Below are positions 17,332 through 26,124 of a DNA stretch of 64,000 nt, in pieces. Origin of the DNA: an uncultured Muribaculaceae bacterium (GTDB lineage: Bacteria; Bacteroidota; Bacteroidia; Bacteroidales; Muribaculaceae); contig CAJTNN010000002.1 of assembly GCA_910577585.1 (NCBI GenBank), positions 45,765 to 109,764 on the forward strand. The letters run 5' to 3'. The notes under the pieces were generated by a model. That model was not told where the DNA came from and searched no databases. It was given only the letters and a program-made list of their open reading frames with translations. The stretch's first letter is position 1. Every line of letters begins with the position of its first letter. The translations under genes were made by a program, and so were the position numbers.

Positions 17332-17817
17332 ATGGCTAAAGAGAAAAAGACTAATGCGGCACGCATCCTCGACCGCGAGGGTGTGGTCTATGAATTGATC
17401 ACATACCCTGTCGACCCCGACAATCTGGCGGCCGACCATGTGGCCGCGGAGCTGGGCCAACCGATAGAGCAGGTCTACAAGACTCTTGTGCTGCATGGCG
17501 ACAAGACGGGATATTTCGTATGCGTGCTGGCCGGAAATCATGAGGTCGACCTTAAGAAGGCTGCCCGCGTGTCGGGCAACAAGCGGGCGGAGATGATTCC
17601 GATGAAGGATCTGCTCCCTGTCACCGGCTACATCCGCGGGGGCTGCACGGCGCTGGGCATGAAGAAGCGGTTCCCGGTCTTTGTGTCGGCTGAGATGACC
17701 GAGTTCCCCTTTATATATGTGAGCGCCGGACAGCGCGGCATGCAGATCAAAATCAATCCGGCCGACTATATCAGGGTCACCGGGGCCACTCCGGCCGATA
17801 TCATAACATGTGATTGA
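17332..17817 (+). CDS. ybaK: Cys-tRNA(Pro) deacylase, YbaK/EbsC family
   Basis: A 161-residue editing protein that hydrolyses cysteine mischarged on tRNA-Pro. The family residues are visible: YKTLVLHGD with the conserved Lys, FVCVLAGNHEVDLKKAA, the glycine-rich substrate loop TGYIRGGCTALGMKK, and FIYVSAGQRGMQIKI near the end. It lies 5 bp after nth and 3 bp before aroC. A second editing protein of the same superfamily, ProX-like, is at 30574. Confidence 0.93.
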   Translation: MAKEKKTNAARILDREGVVYELITYPVDPDNLAADHVAAELGQPIEQVYKTLVLHGDKTGYFVCVLAGNHEVDLKKAARVSGNKRAEMIPMKDLLPVTGYIRGGCTALGMKKRFPVFVSAEMTEFPFIYVSAGQRGMQIKINPADYIRVTGATPADIITCD

Positions 17818-17820
17818 GTC

Positions 17821-18894
17821 ATGAATACTATTGGACGCCTTCTGAGGCTTACGACTTTCGGCGAGAGCCATGGCCCGGCGATGGGGGGGATTCTTGATGG
17901 GCTCCCCGCCGGGGTGCACATCGATATGGAGCGCCTGCAACAGATGATCGACCGCCGGCGCACTGGCCGCTCCACGCTGACAAGCCAACGCCGCGAGACG
18001 GATATCCCGGAGATTCTGTCGGGCGTAAGCTCCGACGGGCGCTCGCTGGGCACCCCAATCGGGTTCATCTTCCGCAACACCGATGCCCGCTCGGGTGATT
18101 ATTCTGAAATCGAGAGTCACTTCCGCCCTAACCATGCCGACTTCACCTATCAGCTGAAGTACGGTCTGCGCGATGCGCGCGGCGGGGGCCGTGCCTCGGC
18201 ACGCGAGACTGTCAACTGGGTCATGGGTGGCGCCCTGGCCGCTGAGTGGCTGCGTCAGCTGGGCATCAGCATCGAGGCAAGGGTCGTGGGGGTCGGCAAT
18301 GTGGGATATGATGACCCGTTGGCCGAACTGCGCGATAATCCAGCCTCGGCCTCGCTGCCCCATGATGAAGATATCGAGCGGGGGATGCTTGAGGTGGTGG
18401 ATACGGCCCGACGCAACCGCGACTCTGTGGGTGGACGCGTGGCATGCGTGATACGCGGCGTGCCGGCCGGGTTAGGCGACCCCGTCTTCGGCAAGGCTCA
18501 GGCGCGGTTGGCGCAGGCAATGATGAGCCTCAATGCTGCCAAGAGCTTTGAGTATGGCCTGGGGGCTGAGGCGTGGCATGCGTATGGCTCGCAGACACTC
18601 GACCTCTTCAACGAGAATTTCAATCCGCAACCGATGTCGTCTGACAATCACGGCGGCATACTGGGTGGCATCACAACCTCCATGCCCATATATTTCGCCA
18701 TGAGTTTCAAGCCTACCCCCACCATCTCGCGCCCGCTCCCCATGCCCGACACCAGCGGCAAGCTGACGGAGATTGCAGTCGAGGGGCGCCATGACCCATG
18801 CGTGGCGCTGCGCGCTCCGGTGATTGTGGAGGCGCTGGCATGGCTCACCATCGGCGATCTTCTGCTACTTTCGCATCATGAACCCCTGGTATAA
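17821..18894 (+). CDS. aroC: Chorismate synthase
   Basis: A 357-residue FMN-dependent lyase making chorismate from EPSP, the last step of the shikimate pathway. Signatures are TTFGESHGPAMGGILDG at the N-terminus, HADFTYQLKYGLRDARGGGRASARET in the middle and SDNHGGILGGITTSMPI in the C-terminal half. Length is usual. Its 3' end overlaps the next gene by 17 bp, so translation is probably coupled. Confidence 0.97.
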   Translation: MNTIGRLLRLTTFGESHGPAMGGILDGLPAGVHIDMERLQQMIDRRRTGRSTLTSQRRETDIPEILSGVSSDGRSLGTPIGFIFRNTDARSGDYSEIESHFRPNHADFTYQLKYGLRDARGGGRASARETVNWVMGGALAAEWLRQLGISIEARVVGVGNVGYDDPLAELRDNPASASLPHDEDIERGMLEVVDTARRNRDSVGGRVACVIRGVPAGLGDPVFGKAQARLAQAMMSLNAAKSFEYGLGAEAWHAYGSQTLDLFNENFNPQPMSSDNHGGILGGITTSMPIYFAMSFKPTPTISRPLPMPDTSGKLTEIAVEGRHDPCVALRAPVIVEALAWLTIGDLLLLSHHEPLV

Positions 18895-19804
18895 GGATTA
18901 CGCTGAATACCTGGCCTCGCGTTGGCCGGGGGTGAAGGTGCAGAAGCTATCGGTCGATGCAGGGTTCTCCTGCCCTAACCGCGACGGCACGATCGGGCGC
19001 GGAGGGTGCATCTACTGCGACAATCGCTCCTTCACGCCTCGATATTGCTCGCCGCGCGATTCTGTGGCACGGCAGATTGCCGAGGGTAAGCGATTCTTCA
19101 GCCGCAAGTATCCGCAGATGAAGTATCTGGCCTATTTCCAATCCTTCACGGGCACTCATTCGGATGCCATATCCTCGCTGGCCGCGCTATATGATGAGGC
19201 GGCCGCGCAGTCTGACATCGTGGGACTGATTATCGGCACCCGTCCGGATGCACTGCCTCCGGCGGTGCTTGATCTGCTTGAGGGGTTAAACAAGCGGCTA
19301 CCTGTGATTGTTGAAATTGGGGCGGAAAGTGCCCACGACCATACGCTGAGTCTTATCAACCGTGGCCATACCTGGCTGCAGGTGGAGCAGGCGGTCAGTG
19401 CCCTCAATGCCCGGGGGCTGGAGTGCGGCCTGCATCTTATAGCGGGTCTGCCGGGGGAGTCAGCCGATGATGTGCGCGACACTGTGGGCCGGGCTGCGGA
19501 GCTCCCTGTGAGCTCGCTCAAGCTGCACCAGCTGCAAATCATACGTGGCACCACCCTGCACCGCATGCACGAGGCGGGCGAGATTGATATCAAACCTTTC
19601 AGCCTTGAGGAGTATCTTGACCTATGCGTGCGGGTGGTCGGAATAGTGCCGCGCCACATAGCCATCGAACGCTTTCTGGCCTCGGCCCCACCCGAGATGG
19701 TGGTGGCGCCACGCTGGGGACTGAAGAACTATGAGTTCACCCATCTGCTGCTGCGCCGCCTGAAAGAGATCTACGGGGAGAACCCTGCCGGTGCGCCCCG
19801 GTAA
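18878..19804 (+). CDS. Radical SAM protein, TIGR01212/YhcC family
   Basis: The frame is open from 18824, but the ATG at 18878 (308 aa, MNPWYKDYAEYL) matches the family and overlaps aroC by only 17 bp. The cluster-binding cysteines are in SCPNRDGTIGRGGCIYCDN. Further family blocks are YFQSFTGTHS, GTRPDALP, VEIGAESAHDHTLSLINRGH and GLHLIAGLPGES. The protein is a cytoplasmic radical SAM enzyme; related members have been linked to tRNA or other small-molecule modification, but no reaction can be assigned from the sequence. Confidence 0.9.
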   Translation: MNPWYKDYAEYLASRWPGVKVQKLSVDAGFSCPNRDGTIGRGGCIYCDNRSFTPRYCSPRDSVARQIAEGKRFFSRKYPQMKYLAYFQSFTGTHSDAISSLAALYDEAAAQSDIVGLIIGTRPDALPPAVLDLLEGLNKRLPVIVEIGAESAHDHTLSLINRGHTWLQVEQAVSALNARGLECGLHLIAGLPGESADDVRDTVGRAAELPVSSLKLHQLQIIRGTTLHRMHEAGEIDIKPFSLEEYLDLCVRVVGIVPRHIAIERFLASAPPEMVVAPRWGLKNYEFTHLLLRRLKEIYGENPAGAPR

Positions 19805-19858
19805 ACCTAACGAATATTAACTGCCGCACTGCGATAAGTTGCGGCCAAATACTACGAT

Positions 19859-20968
19859 ATGAGAAAATTACTCTTTATGCTTGCCTGCTCGCTGGGCATG
19901 GCATCATGCGCGGCTGATAATGCCGATGTGACTATCAAGTTTCCTGCCGGTGCACCGCAGAAGGTGGTGGTGAGCCATTCACTCGTGAGTGATATGCTGA
20001 ATGCCCGCCGCCAGGCCGACATGAAGATTGTGACCGACACGGTGGATGTGGTCGATGGCGTGGCTACCTTAAAGCTCGACGACCGCGGTGCGGCACGCTA
20101 TCTGGTGGAGGTGTCGCCCGAAGTGGCGGCTGATTTCTATGCTGCGCCGGGCGAGACTATCAATGTCGACATCACATCAATGCAGCCTCTGGACTATAGC
20201 GTCAGCGGCACACCTCTGATGGAGGGCATGACTGAACTGCAGACTGCCACAGCGCCGATTGAGGCTGAGTATATGGCGCTCGGCGCTTCGGCCCAGCAGC
20301 CCACCGAGGAGCAGGTGCGCGCCATCATGCAGAAGTATGATGATGCGGTCAAGAATTTCATCAAGTCTAATCCGGAGTCGCCGGCTGTGGCTTATGCCAT
20401 GATGAATCTCTCGGGCGAACCCTTCATGGAGGTCTATGAGACAATGTCGCCCAAGGCCAAGGAGTCTATCCTCTACCCCTTCGTAGAGCGTCAGGCCGAG
20501 CGCGCCAAGGAGCAGATCCAGATGGAGCAGCGCCGCAAGGCTCTCGCTTCGGGCTCGATGGAGGCTCCTGCCTTCACCTTCAAGAATCTCGAGGGTAAGG
20601 ATGTCAGCCTCTCTGACTTCCGCGGCAAGTGGGTCGTAATCGATTTCTGGGGCTCATGGTGCGGATGGTGCATCAAGGGTATCCCGGCTCTTAAGGAGGC
20701 TTATAAGGAGTATGCCGGCAAACTCGAGGTCATCGGCGTAGACTGCCGCGACACTGAGGAGGCATGGCGTGCAGCTGTGGCCAAATATGAGCTCCCCTGG
20801 GTGAATGTCTACAACAACCAGACCGACGGCAAAATCCTTGAGGCCTACACCGTGGAAGGGTTCCCCACAAAGGCCATCGTCAACCCGGAGGGTAAGCTGG
20901 TGGATGTGACCGTAGGCGAGGATCCCGCTTTCTTCACCAAGCTGGCCAATTTCATCAACGGCAAGTAA
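19859..20968 (+). CDS. TlpA/ResA-like thiol-disulfide lipoprotein with DUF4369-like N-domain
   Basis: A 369-residue lipoprotein (lipobox MASC at residues 14-17). Residues about 20-125 form a beta-rich DUF4369-like domain, followed by a helical linker and a C-terminal thioredoxin domain (from PAFTFKNLEGKDVSLSDFRGKW). The active site is WGSWCGWC with CxxC spacing, and the cis-proline loop is GFPTKAI. It probably reduces or exchanges disulfides in the periplasm, as other members of this Bacteroidota family are expected to. It begins 54 bp after the radical SAM gene and is followed by a hairpin. Confidence 0.9.
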   Translation: MRKLLFMLACSLGMASCAADNADVTIKFPAGAPQKVVVSHSLVSDMLNARRQADMKIVTDTVDVVDGVATLKLDDRGAARYLVEVSPEVAADFYAAPGETINVDITSMQPLDYSVSGTPLMEGMTELQTATAPIEAEYMALGASAQQPTEEQVRAIMQKYDDAVKNFIKSNPESPAVAYAMMNLSGEPFMEVYETMSPKAKESILYPFVERQAERAKEQIQMEQRRKALASGSMEAPAFTFKNLEGKDVSLSDFRGKWVVIDFWGSWCGWCIKGIPALKEAYKEYAGKLEVIGVDCRDTEEAWRAAVAKYELPWVNVYNNQTDGKILEAYTVEGFPTKAIVNPEGKLVDVTVGEDPAFFTKLANFINGK

Positions 20969-20986
20969 TCAACCAAACAATTTGAG

Positions 20987-21034
20987 GTCACGTCGCCACC
21001 CTCTTTTAGGAGTCGCGCCGTGACTCTCTTTTAT
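20987..21034 (+). terminator. Hairpin after the thioredoxin lipoprotein gene
   Basis: Arms GTCACGTCGC (20987-20996) / GCGCCGTGAC (21015-21024), one mismatch, 18-nt loop, followed by TCTCTTTTATT. A plausible terminator. Confidence 0.6.
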
Positions 21035-21065
21035 TCGTTCATGACAAAGCCTCTTCTTTGCTGAA

Positions 21066-21419
21066 ATGGCTAAACAATTCGGAATTATTTTTGCATGTCT
21101 CGGGATAGGCGAACTTCTGGCGCTTATCCCGGGACTTGATATTCCCGGGAGTATCCTGGGGATGCTTCTGCTCTGTCTGCTGCTCGAGCGGGGCTGGGTG
21201 CGCCCGCAGACCATCGCCCCCATCTGCAAGTTCTTGATCTCTAACATGGCGTTCTTCTTCATCCCGCCGGGGGTGGCGCTGATGCTGTATTTCGATCTTA
21301 TCGCGGCTGAATGGCTGCCGATAACTATGGCTACGGTGGTGAGCATCATGCTGGTGCTTATCGTCACCGGGCGCCTGCATCAGTATCTGCACCGCCGGCT
21401 GCGCCCGAAGCGCCGTTGA
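21066..21419 (+). CDS. lrgA: CidA/LrgA family membrane protein
   Basis: A 117-residue protein with four hydrophobic helices. Family residues are IPGLDIPGSILGMLLLCLLLERGWV and ISNMAFFFIPPGVALM. CidA/LrgA proteins are holin-like and work with an LrgB-type partner, encoded 31 bp downstream, in control of cell lysis or in export of pyruvate-like metabolites in other bacteria. Which role applies here is not known. Confidence 0.9.
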   Translation: MAKQFGIIFACLGIGELLALIPGLDIPGSILGMLLLCLLLERGWVRPQTIAPICKFLISNMAFFFIPPGVALMLYFDLIAAEWLPITMATVVSIMLVLIVTGRLHQYLHRRLRPKRR

Positions 21420-21450
21420 CGGGTGAAACTGACTTAAGTAAGTAACGAAA

Positions 21451-22146
21451 ATGATGATTGACCTGTTGAAGAATCCTCTCACCCTCATCACCCTGACCTT
21501 CCTGATATATTGGGGGGCGGGATGGTTGCAGAAGATAAGCCGCCAAAGCTGGCTGAGCCCGATGCTGATCACGATTGCTGCGCTGATAGCGCTGCTCAAA
21601 GTCAGCGGACTCTCCTATGAGTCCTATTATGAGAGCGGGCGCATGATTGAGTTCTGGCTCAAACCTGCTATCGTGGCGCTGGGGCTACCCCTCTTTAATG
21701 AGCTTCGACATATCCGCAGGCAGTTTATGACCCTTTTCCTCACGGAGCTGGCCGGATGCGTGGTGGGCATCGTCTCGGTGGTGCTTATCGCCAAGTGGTG
21801 CGGGGCCTCGCCTGAGGTCATCCGCTCGCTGGCTCCGAAGTCGGTGTCGACTCCTATCGCTATCGAGATTTCACGACAGATCGGGGGGATACCGGCTCTC
21901 ACCTCGGCCATAGTGGTGGTGGTGGGGATGATCGGAGCGGCCACCGGACTGAAGATGATGAACTGGGGGCATGTGCGCGGCCCGGTGTCGCGAAGCCTGA
22001 GCATGGGCACGGCAGCCCACGTGATGGGCACAAACCGCATCAGCGAGTTCGGCGACCGCTACAGCGCCTACGCCACCCTCGGACTTATCCTCAACGGTCT
22101 GCTGACAGCATTCCTCGCCCCGCCGCTGACCACTCTTCTGCTATAA
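21451..22146 (+). CDS. lrgB: LrgB/CidB family membrane protein
   Basis: A 231-residue membrane protein with six or seven helices. Diagnostic stretches are FWLKPAIVALGLPLFNE, the motif LAPKSVSTPIAIEISRQIGG and GTAAHVMGTNRISEFG. It forms the two-gene LrgAB unit with the upstream gene. The next gene is convergent. Confidence 0.92.
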   Translation: MMIDLLKNPLTLITLTFLIYWGAGWLQKISRQSWLSPMLITIAALIALLKVSGLSYESYYESGRMIEFWLKPAIVALGLPLFNELRHIRRQFMTLFLTELAGCVVGIVSVVLIAKWCGASPEVIRSLAPKSVSTPIAIEISRQIGGIPALTSAIVVVVGMIGAATGLKMMNWGHVRGPVSRSLSMGTAAHVMGTNRISEFGDRYSAYATLGLILNGLLTAFLAPPLTTLLL

Positions 22147-22180
22147 CTGACTCCCACCGCCCCATGCGCCGGATTGCCGG

Positions 22181-23578
22181 TCAGATTGAGCCGGCAAGGA
22201 TAAGCAGAATCAACACCGGTGCGACCCAGCGGATAAAAAACCTGATGGCCGGATAAAGGCGCGTGGAGATGCTGCCGCCGTTGGTGATCTGGTTGCGAAG
22301 TGCATCATGGGGCATAAACCATCCGGCGAAGACCACCGTGCAGAGGGCGCACACGGGGAGCACCCAGTTGTTGGTGAAGGTGTCAAGGAAGTTGAATATG
22401 TTCAGCCCAAAGAGGCGTATACCGTCGAGGCTGCCGAACGACAGCGAGCATATCGAGCTTATCACAAAGAGCGGACACATCATTATCAGCGTGGCCGCCA
22501 GGCGCGACCGCTTGAAGCGCTTCTGCACAAAGAGTATCGACACTTCCGATATCGATATAGTGCTCGTAAGCGCGGCCACAAGCAGCAGCGTGAAGAAGAG
22601 TATCGACCACCACTGCGCGCCCGGCATCTGGGCGAATACCTCAGGAAGCGTCACAAACACCAGCGTAGTGCCTCGCAGCGAACTGAGGTCGAGATTGAAA
22701 CTGAACACCGTCGGGAAGATGATTATCCCCATCATCACGGCCACAAGTGTGGTGAGCAGCGAGACGGTGACGGAGGTTGACACGAGTTTGGTGGATTTCG
22801 GATAGTAGGAGGCATACGTTATTAATATTCCTATGCCGAGACTGAGCGAGAAGAAGGTCTGACCCAGGGCGTTGGCTGCCACACCCCATGTGATCTTCGA
22901 GAAGTCGGGCTTGAAGAAGAATTCGAGTCCCTGCGCAGCGCCGGGCAAAGTCATGGCATAGATGCAGAATATCAGCAGCAGGGCGAAGAGAAGCGGCATG
23001 AGTATATTCGACATCCGCTCGATACCCTTCTGCACACCCATCACGAGAACTCCGATATTGAGCAGAATCATGAATCCGGTGGATATCAGAGGATCGATGT
23101 CTGAGCATATGTAGTGCTCCATGCGGTCGTGGAAGGTGTGCTCCATTGCGGTCATGCTCTCTCCGGCGGTCCCACTGTACAGGGCGCCGGTGATTGAGTC
23201 CCAAAGGTATTGCAGTGTCCATCCGGCCACCACCATATAGAAACTGATTATCAGATAGGATGACACCACTCCCAACGCTCCGGCCAACCACCAGCGGCTC
23301 TTCGGCGCCAGATTGCGGTAGGAGCCCACTGCATCGGCCCCTCCGGCGCGCCCGAGCGACATTTCGGCCAGCATCACCGGTATGCCAAGCACCACCACAC
23401 ACGCCAGATATATCAACAGAAACGCTCCGCCGCCATTCTGCTGGGCCTCGGCGGGAAAGCGCCATATGCTGCCCAGACCCACGGCCGAGCCGAGAGTAGC
23501 GGCAATCACACCAAGTTTTGTCTTGAATTGTCCGTCGGAGCCTGCGCCTCCGCCAATATCTTTTCCTGTAGTCTGCAT
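22181..23578 (-). CDS. Sodium-dependent transporter, NSS/SNF family
   Basis: A 465-residue inner-membrane transporter of the neurotransmitter:sodium symporter (LeuT-like) family. TM1 has the family motif GSAVGLGSIWRFPAEAQQNGGGAFLLIYL with the unwound sodium and substrate site. Eleven or so hydrophobic helices follow. Bacterial members import amino acids such as tryptophan or tyrosine with Na+; the substrate here is unknown. It is transcribed from its own promoter, back to back with that of the RelA-type gene. Confidence 0.93.
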   Translation of the reverse strand: MQTTGKDIGGGAGSDGQFKTKLGVIAATLGSAVGLGSIWRFPAEAQQNGGGAFLLIYLACVVVLGIPVMLAEMSLGRAGGADAVGSYRNLAPKSRWWLAGALGVVSSYLIISFYMVVAGWTLQYLWDSITGALYSGTAGESMTAMEHTFHDRMEHYICSDIDPLISTGFMILLNIGVLVMGVQKGIERMSNILMPLLFALLLIFCIYAMTLPGAAQGLEFFFKPDFSKITWGVAANALGQTFFSLSLGIGILITYASYYPKSTKLVSTSVTVSLLTTLVAVMMGIIIFPTVFSFNLDLSSLRGTTLVFVTLPEVFAQMPGAQWWSILFFTLLLVAALTSTISISEVSILFVQKRFKRSRLAATLIMMCPLFVISSICSLSFGSLDGIRLFGLNIFNFLDTFTNNWVLPVCALCTVVFAGWFMPHDALRNQITNGGSISTRLYPAIRFFIRWVAPVLILLILAGSI

Positions 23579-23632
23579 AAGTCTATGTCAAAAATTAGTC
23601 TGAATTTCTTTCAGCGGGGTCTTTATTTACGC

Positions 23633-23664
23633 CAAATATATGCCCGCTTATTAATTTTTACAAA
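23633..23664 (-). promoter_or_regulatory. Promoter for the NSS transporter
   Basis: On the minus strand: -33 TTTG (plus-strand CAAA 23661-23664), 20 bp, -7 TATATTTG (plus 23633-23640). Only 15 bp separate its -33 element from that of the divergent relA promoter. Confidence 0.8.
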
Positions 23665-23679
23665 AAAATAACAATTTTG

Positions 23680-23711
23680 TTTGTTGTGCAACCCTTTTTT
23701 AGATAAATTTG
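23680..23711 (+). promoter_or_regulatory. Promoter for the RelA-type gene
   Basis: -33 TTTG (23680-23683), 20 bp, -7 TAAATTTG (23704-23711). It overlaps an in-frame upstream ATG at 23681, which is therefore not the start. The ~130-nt leader has a pyrimidine-rich stretch of CTCTC clusters (23746-23818). Confidence 0.82.
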
Positions 23712-23848
23712 TAATAGGATTACACCGATCCCGATATCACGTTTTCTCTCCCTATGCTCTCCCCCTCCATCACTCTCTCCCGCATACTCTCTCCATCCTC
23801 TCTCTATATTCTCTCTCCGTAACATTCCTACAGGTAATCACGACAATT

Positions 23849-26065
23849 ATGCAGACACCACATAATCCAGCCTCTCTCTCAGCCCGGGAAAAACGCGAGC
23901 TTCTTCAGCTGGCCTCTTCGCTCAGTGCGCGCATGAAGGGGATTGTATCGCCCGACGAGGAGCGACGCATCCATCAGCTGTGCCGCATGTCGATGCAGAG
24001 CCACGACGCGCCTCACGACCGGCATGGATTGCCCAAGGCTATCCTCACTCTGAAAGCGGCGCATCTCTTTGCCGAGGCCATCGACCCTGACCACAATATC
24101 ATCATCGCTATCCTGCTATATCCGCTGCTGGAGGATGACATCATCGACATCTCCTCGCTGCGCCGCGACTGGGGCGATGATGTGGCGTCGCTGCTGGTGG
24201 GGCTCTCTTCGGTCGAGAAGTTCTCTAACAAGAACAATGCGGTCAATCAGGATAACTTCCGCGGACTGATGCTCTCGCTGGCCGATGATATTCGCGTCAT
24301 AATAATTATGATTGTGAAGAATCTGACGCTGATGCGCGAAATCAATCTGCACCCCGACACTCAGTGGGTGCGCGATGTGGCTTTCGAAGCGAATTGCCTC
24401 TATGCCCAGCTGGCCCACCGTCTGGGCCTCTATAAGCTCAAGAGTGAGCTCGAAGACCTCTCGCTTAAATACTCCAACCGCGAGATTTACACCCAGATCG
24501 CGCATAAACTCAATGAGACCAAGCGTCAGCGCGATGCCTACATCAAGGCTTTTATCGACCCGGTGAAAAAGAAACTCGAGGAGGCCGGACTGAAATTCGA
24601 CATCAAGGGACGCACCAAGTCAATCTCTTCGATATGGGGTAAGATGAAGAAGCAGAAGGTGGATATCTCGGGCATCTACGACCTCTTCGCCATACGCGTC
24701 ATCATCGACACTCCGCGCGAGAAGGAGAAGGCCGACTGCTGGACCGCCTACTCGATTCTGACCGACATGTATACACCCAATCCGGCACGCATGCGCGACT
24801 GGATCTCCATACCCAAAAGCAACGGCTATGAGTCGCTGCATGCCACTGTGATGGGGCCTGAGTCGAAGTGGGTGGAGGTGCAGTTCCGCACCCGCCGCAT
24901 GGACCTCGTGGCCGAAAAGGGTCTGGCAGCCCACTGGCGCTACAAGGGGGTGAAGTCTGACTCTACCGACCAGTGGATGAACAACATCCGCGATATCCTC
25001 GAGGGGGCTGAGGCCGGACCGATGGAGATGATGCGCCATATGAAGATGGAGAACTATGAGAAGGAGGTCTACATCTTCACGCCGAAGGGCGATCTCTTCA
25101 AGCTCCCGGCAGGGGCAACGGTGCTTGATTTCGCTTTCAGAATACACAGCAATGTGGGTTCGCAGTGCACCGGCGCCGTCGTCAACGGTGCCCACCGCAA
25201 GATCAACTATAAGCTCGCCAATGGCGACACGGTCGAGATTCTCACCTCTTCGACTCAGACTCCGAAGCTCGACTGGCTCAACATCGTGGTCAGCACCAAG
25301 GCTCGCAATAAAATCAAGCAGGCTCTCAACGAACAGGCCAAGAAACTGGCCGACCTGGGAAAGGAGCTGCTTGAGCGACGCGCCAAAAACCGCAAGATCG
25401 AAATCAGCGAACCGATGCTGATGAAGCTCATCAAGAAGAATGGCTATAAGTTTGTGAGTGAGTTCTATGCCGATATGGCGGTCGAGAAGCTGGATGTGGC
25501 GAAGTTCCTGCAGCAGTATGTAGATGCTGTGGCTGAAGAGGAGTCGGAGGCAGCCCGCATATCGGCCGAGGAGTTCAAGCTGCGCCATCAGGATGAGACT
25601 GAGTCGAAAGATAAGAAGGATGTGCTGGTCATCGGTGGCAAGTCTATCAATGGCCTGAGCTACAAGTTTGCACGTTGCTGCAACCCTATATATGGCGACG
25701 ATGTGTTTGGCTTCATATCCTCTGAGGGCACGGTGAAGATTCATCGCAACGATTGCCCGAATGCCCACAACATCCGCGCCCGTTATCCCTATCGTGTGGT
25801 CGAGGTGGAATGGAGCGGCAAGACGGGCGACACGCTCATGGCCACCCTGCGCATCATCGGGCAGGATGACCTCGGCATTCTTGCAAATATCACATCCATT
25901 ATCTCGAAAGAGATGAATGTATATCTGCGTAATGTGGCCATCGACTCTCACGACGGCATGTTTCAGGGATGCCTCACAATCGGTGTCACCGATCTGTCGC
26001 AACTCAACGCCGTCATCAAGAAGATCCGCACCGTGAAGGGGGTCAAGGATGTGAGCCGAATGTAG
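23849..26065 (+). CDS. relA: RelA/SpoT-family (p)ppGpp synthetase with degenerate hydrolase domain
   Basis: A 738-residue long RSH protein, starting at the ATG at 23849 (the frame is open from 23681 but the promoter lies there). Domain order: HD-like region (about 60-190), synthetase (about 240-400; RMRDWISIPKSNGYESLHATV, then VEVQFRTRRMDLVAEKGLAAHWRYKG), TGS (from KEVYIFTPKGDLFKLPAGATV), a Cys-containing zinc-finger-like segment (FARCCNPIYGDDVFG) and a C-terminal ACT domain. The hydrolase HD pair is replaced by YPLLEDD (91-97) and the later Asp-His region reads VKNLTLMRE, so degradation of (p)ppGpp is probably lost. It should make the stringent-response alarmone on starved ribosomes. Confidence 0.93.
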   Translation: MQTPHNPASLSAREKRELLQLASSLSARMKGIVSPDEERRIHQLCRMSMQSHDAPHDRHGLPKAILTLKAAHLFAEAIDPDHNIIIAILLYPLLEDDIIDISSLRRDWGDDVASLLVGLSSVEKFSNKNNAVNQDNFRGLMLSLADDIRVIIIMIVKNLTLMREINLHPDTQWVRDVAFEANCLYAQLAHRLGLYKLKSELEDLSLKYSNREIYTQIAHKLNETKRQRDAYIKAFIDPVKKKLEEAGLKFDIKGRTKSISSIWGKMKKQKVDISGIYDLFAIRVIIDTPREKEKADCWTAYSILTDMYTPNPARMRDWISIPKSNGYESLHATVMGPESKWVEVQFRTRRMDLVAEKGLAAHWRYKGVKSDSTDQWMNNIRDILEGAEAGPMEMMRHMKMENYEKEVYIFTPKGDLFKLPAGATVLDFAFRIHSNVGSQCTGAVVNGAHRKINYKLANGDTVEILTSSTQTPKLDWLNIVVSTKARNKIKQALNEQAKKLADLGKELLERRAKNRKIEISEPMLMKLIKKNGYKFVSEFYADMAVEKLDVAKFLQQYVDAVAEEESEAARISAEEFKLRHQDETESKDKKDVLVIGGKSINGLSYKFARCCNPIYGDDVFGFISSEGTVKIHRNDCPNAHNIRARYPYRVVEVEWSGKTGDTLMATLRIIGQDDLGILANITSIISKEMNVYLRNVAIDSHDGMFQGCLTIGVTDLSQLNAVIKKIRTVKGVKDVSRM

Positions 26066-26124
26066 CTCGCTCCACCTGACGCTATCGCCACTACCCTAAC
26101 AAAGAAGTCGTTTAAAACCTTAAA

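Noticed and set aside
22641..23465. 274-codon second frame within the NSS transporter
   Set aside because: Same-strand out-of-frame shadow of a complete transporter gene.
24620..26002. 460-codon open frame on the minus strand across the RSH gene
   Set aside because: It is a complete antisense shadow of a strongly conserved coding sequence and its product (His/Leu-rich, no family motifs) does not look like a protein.
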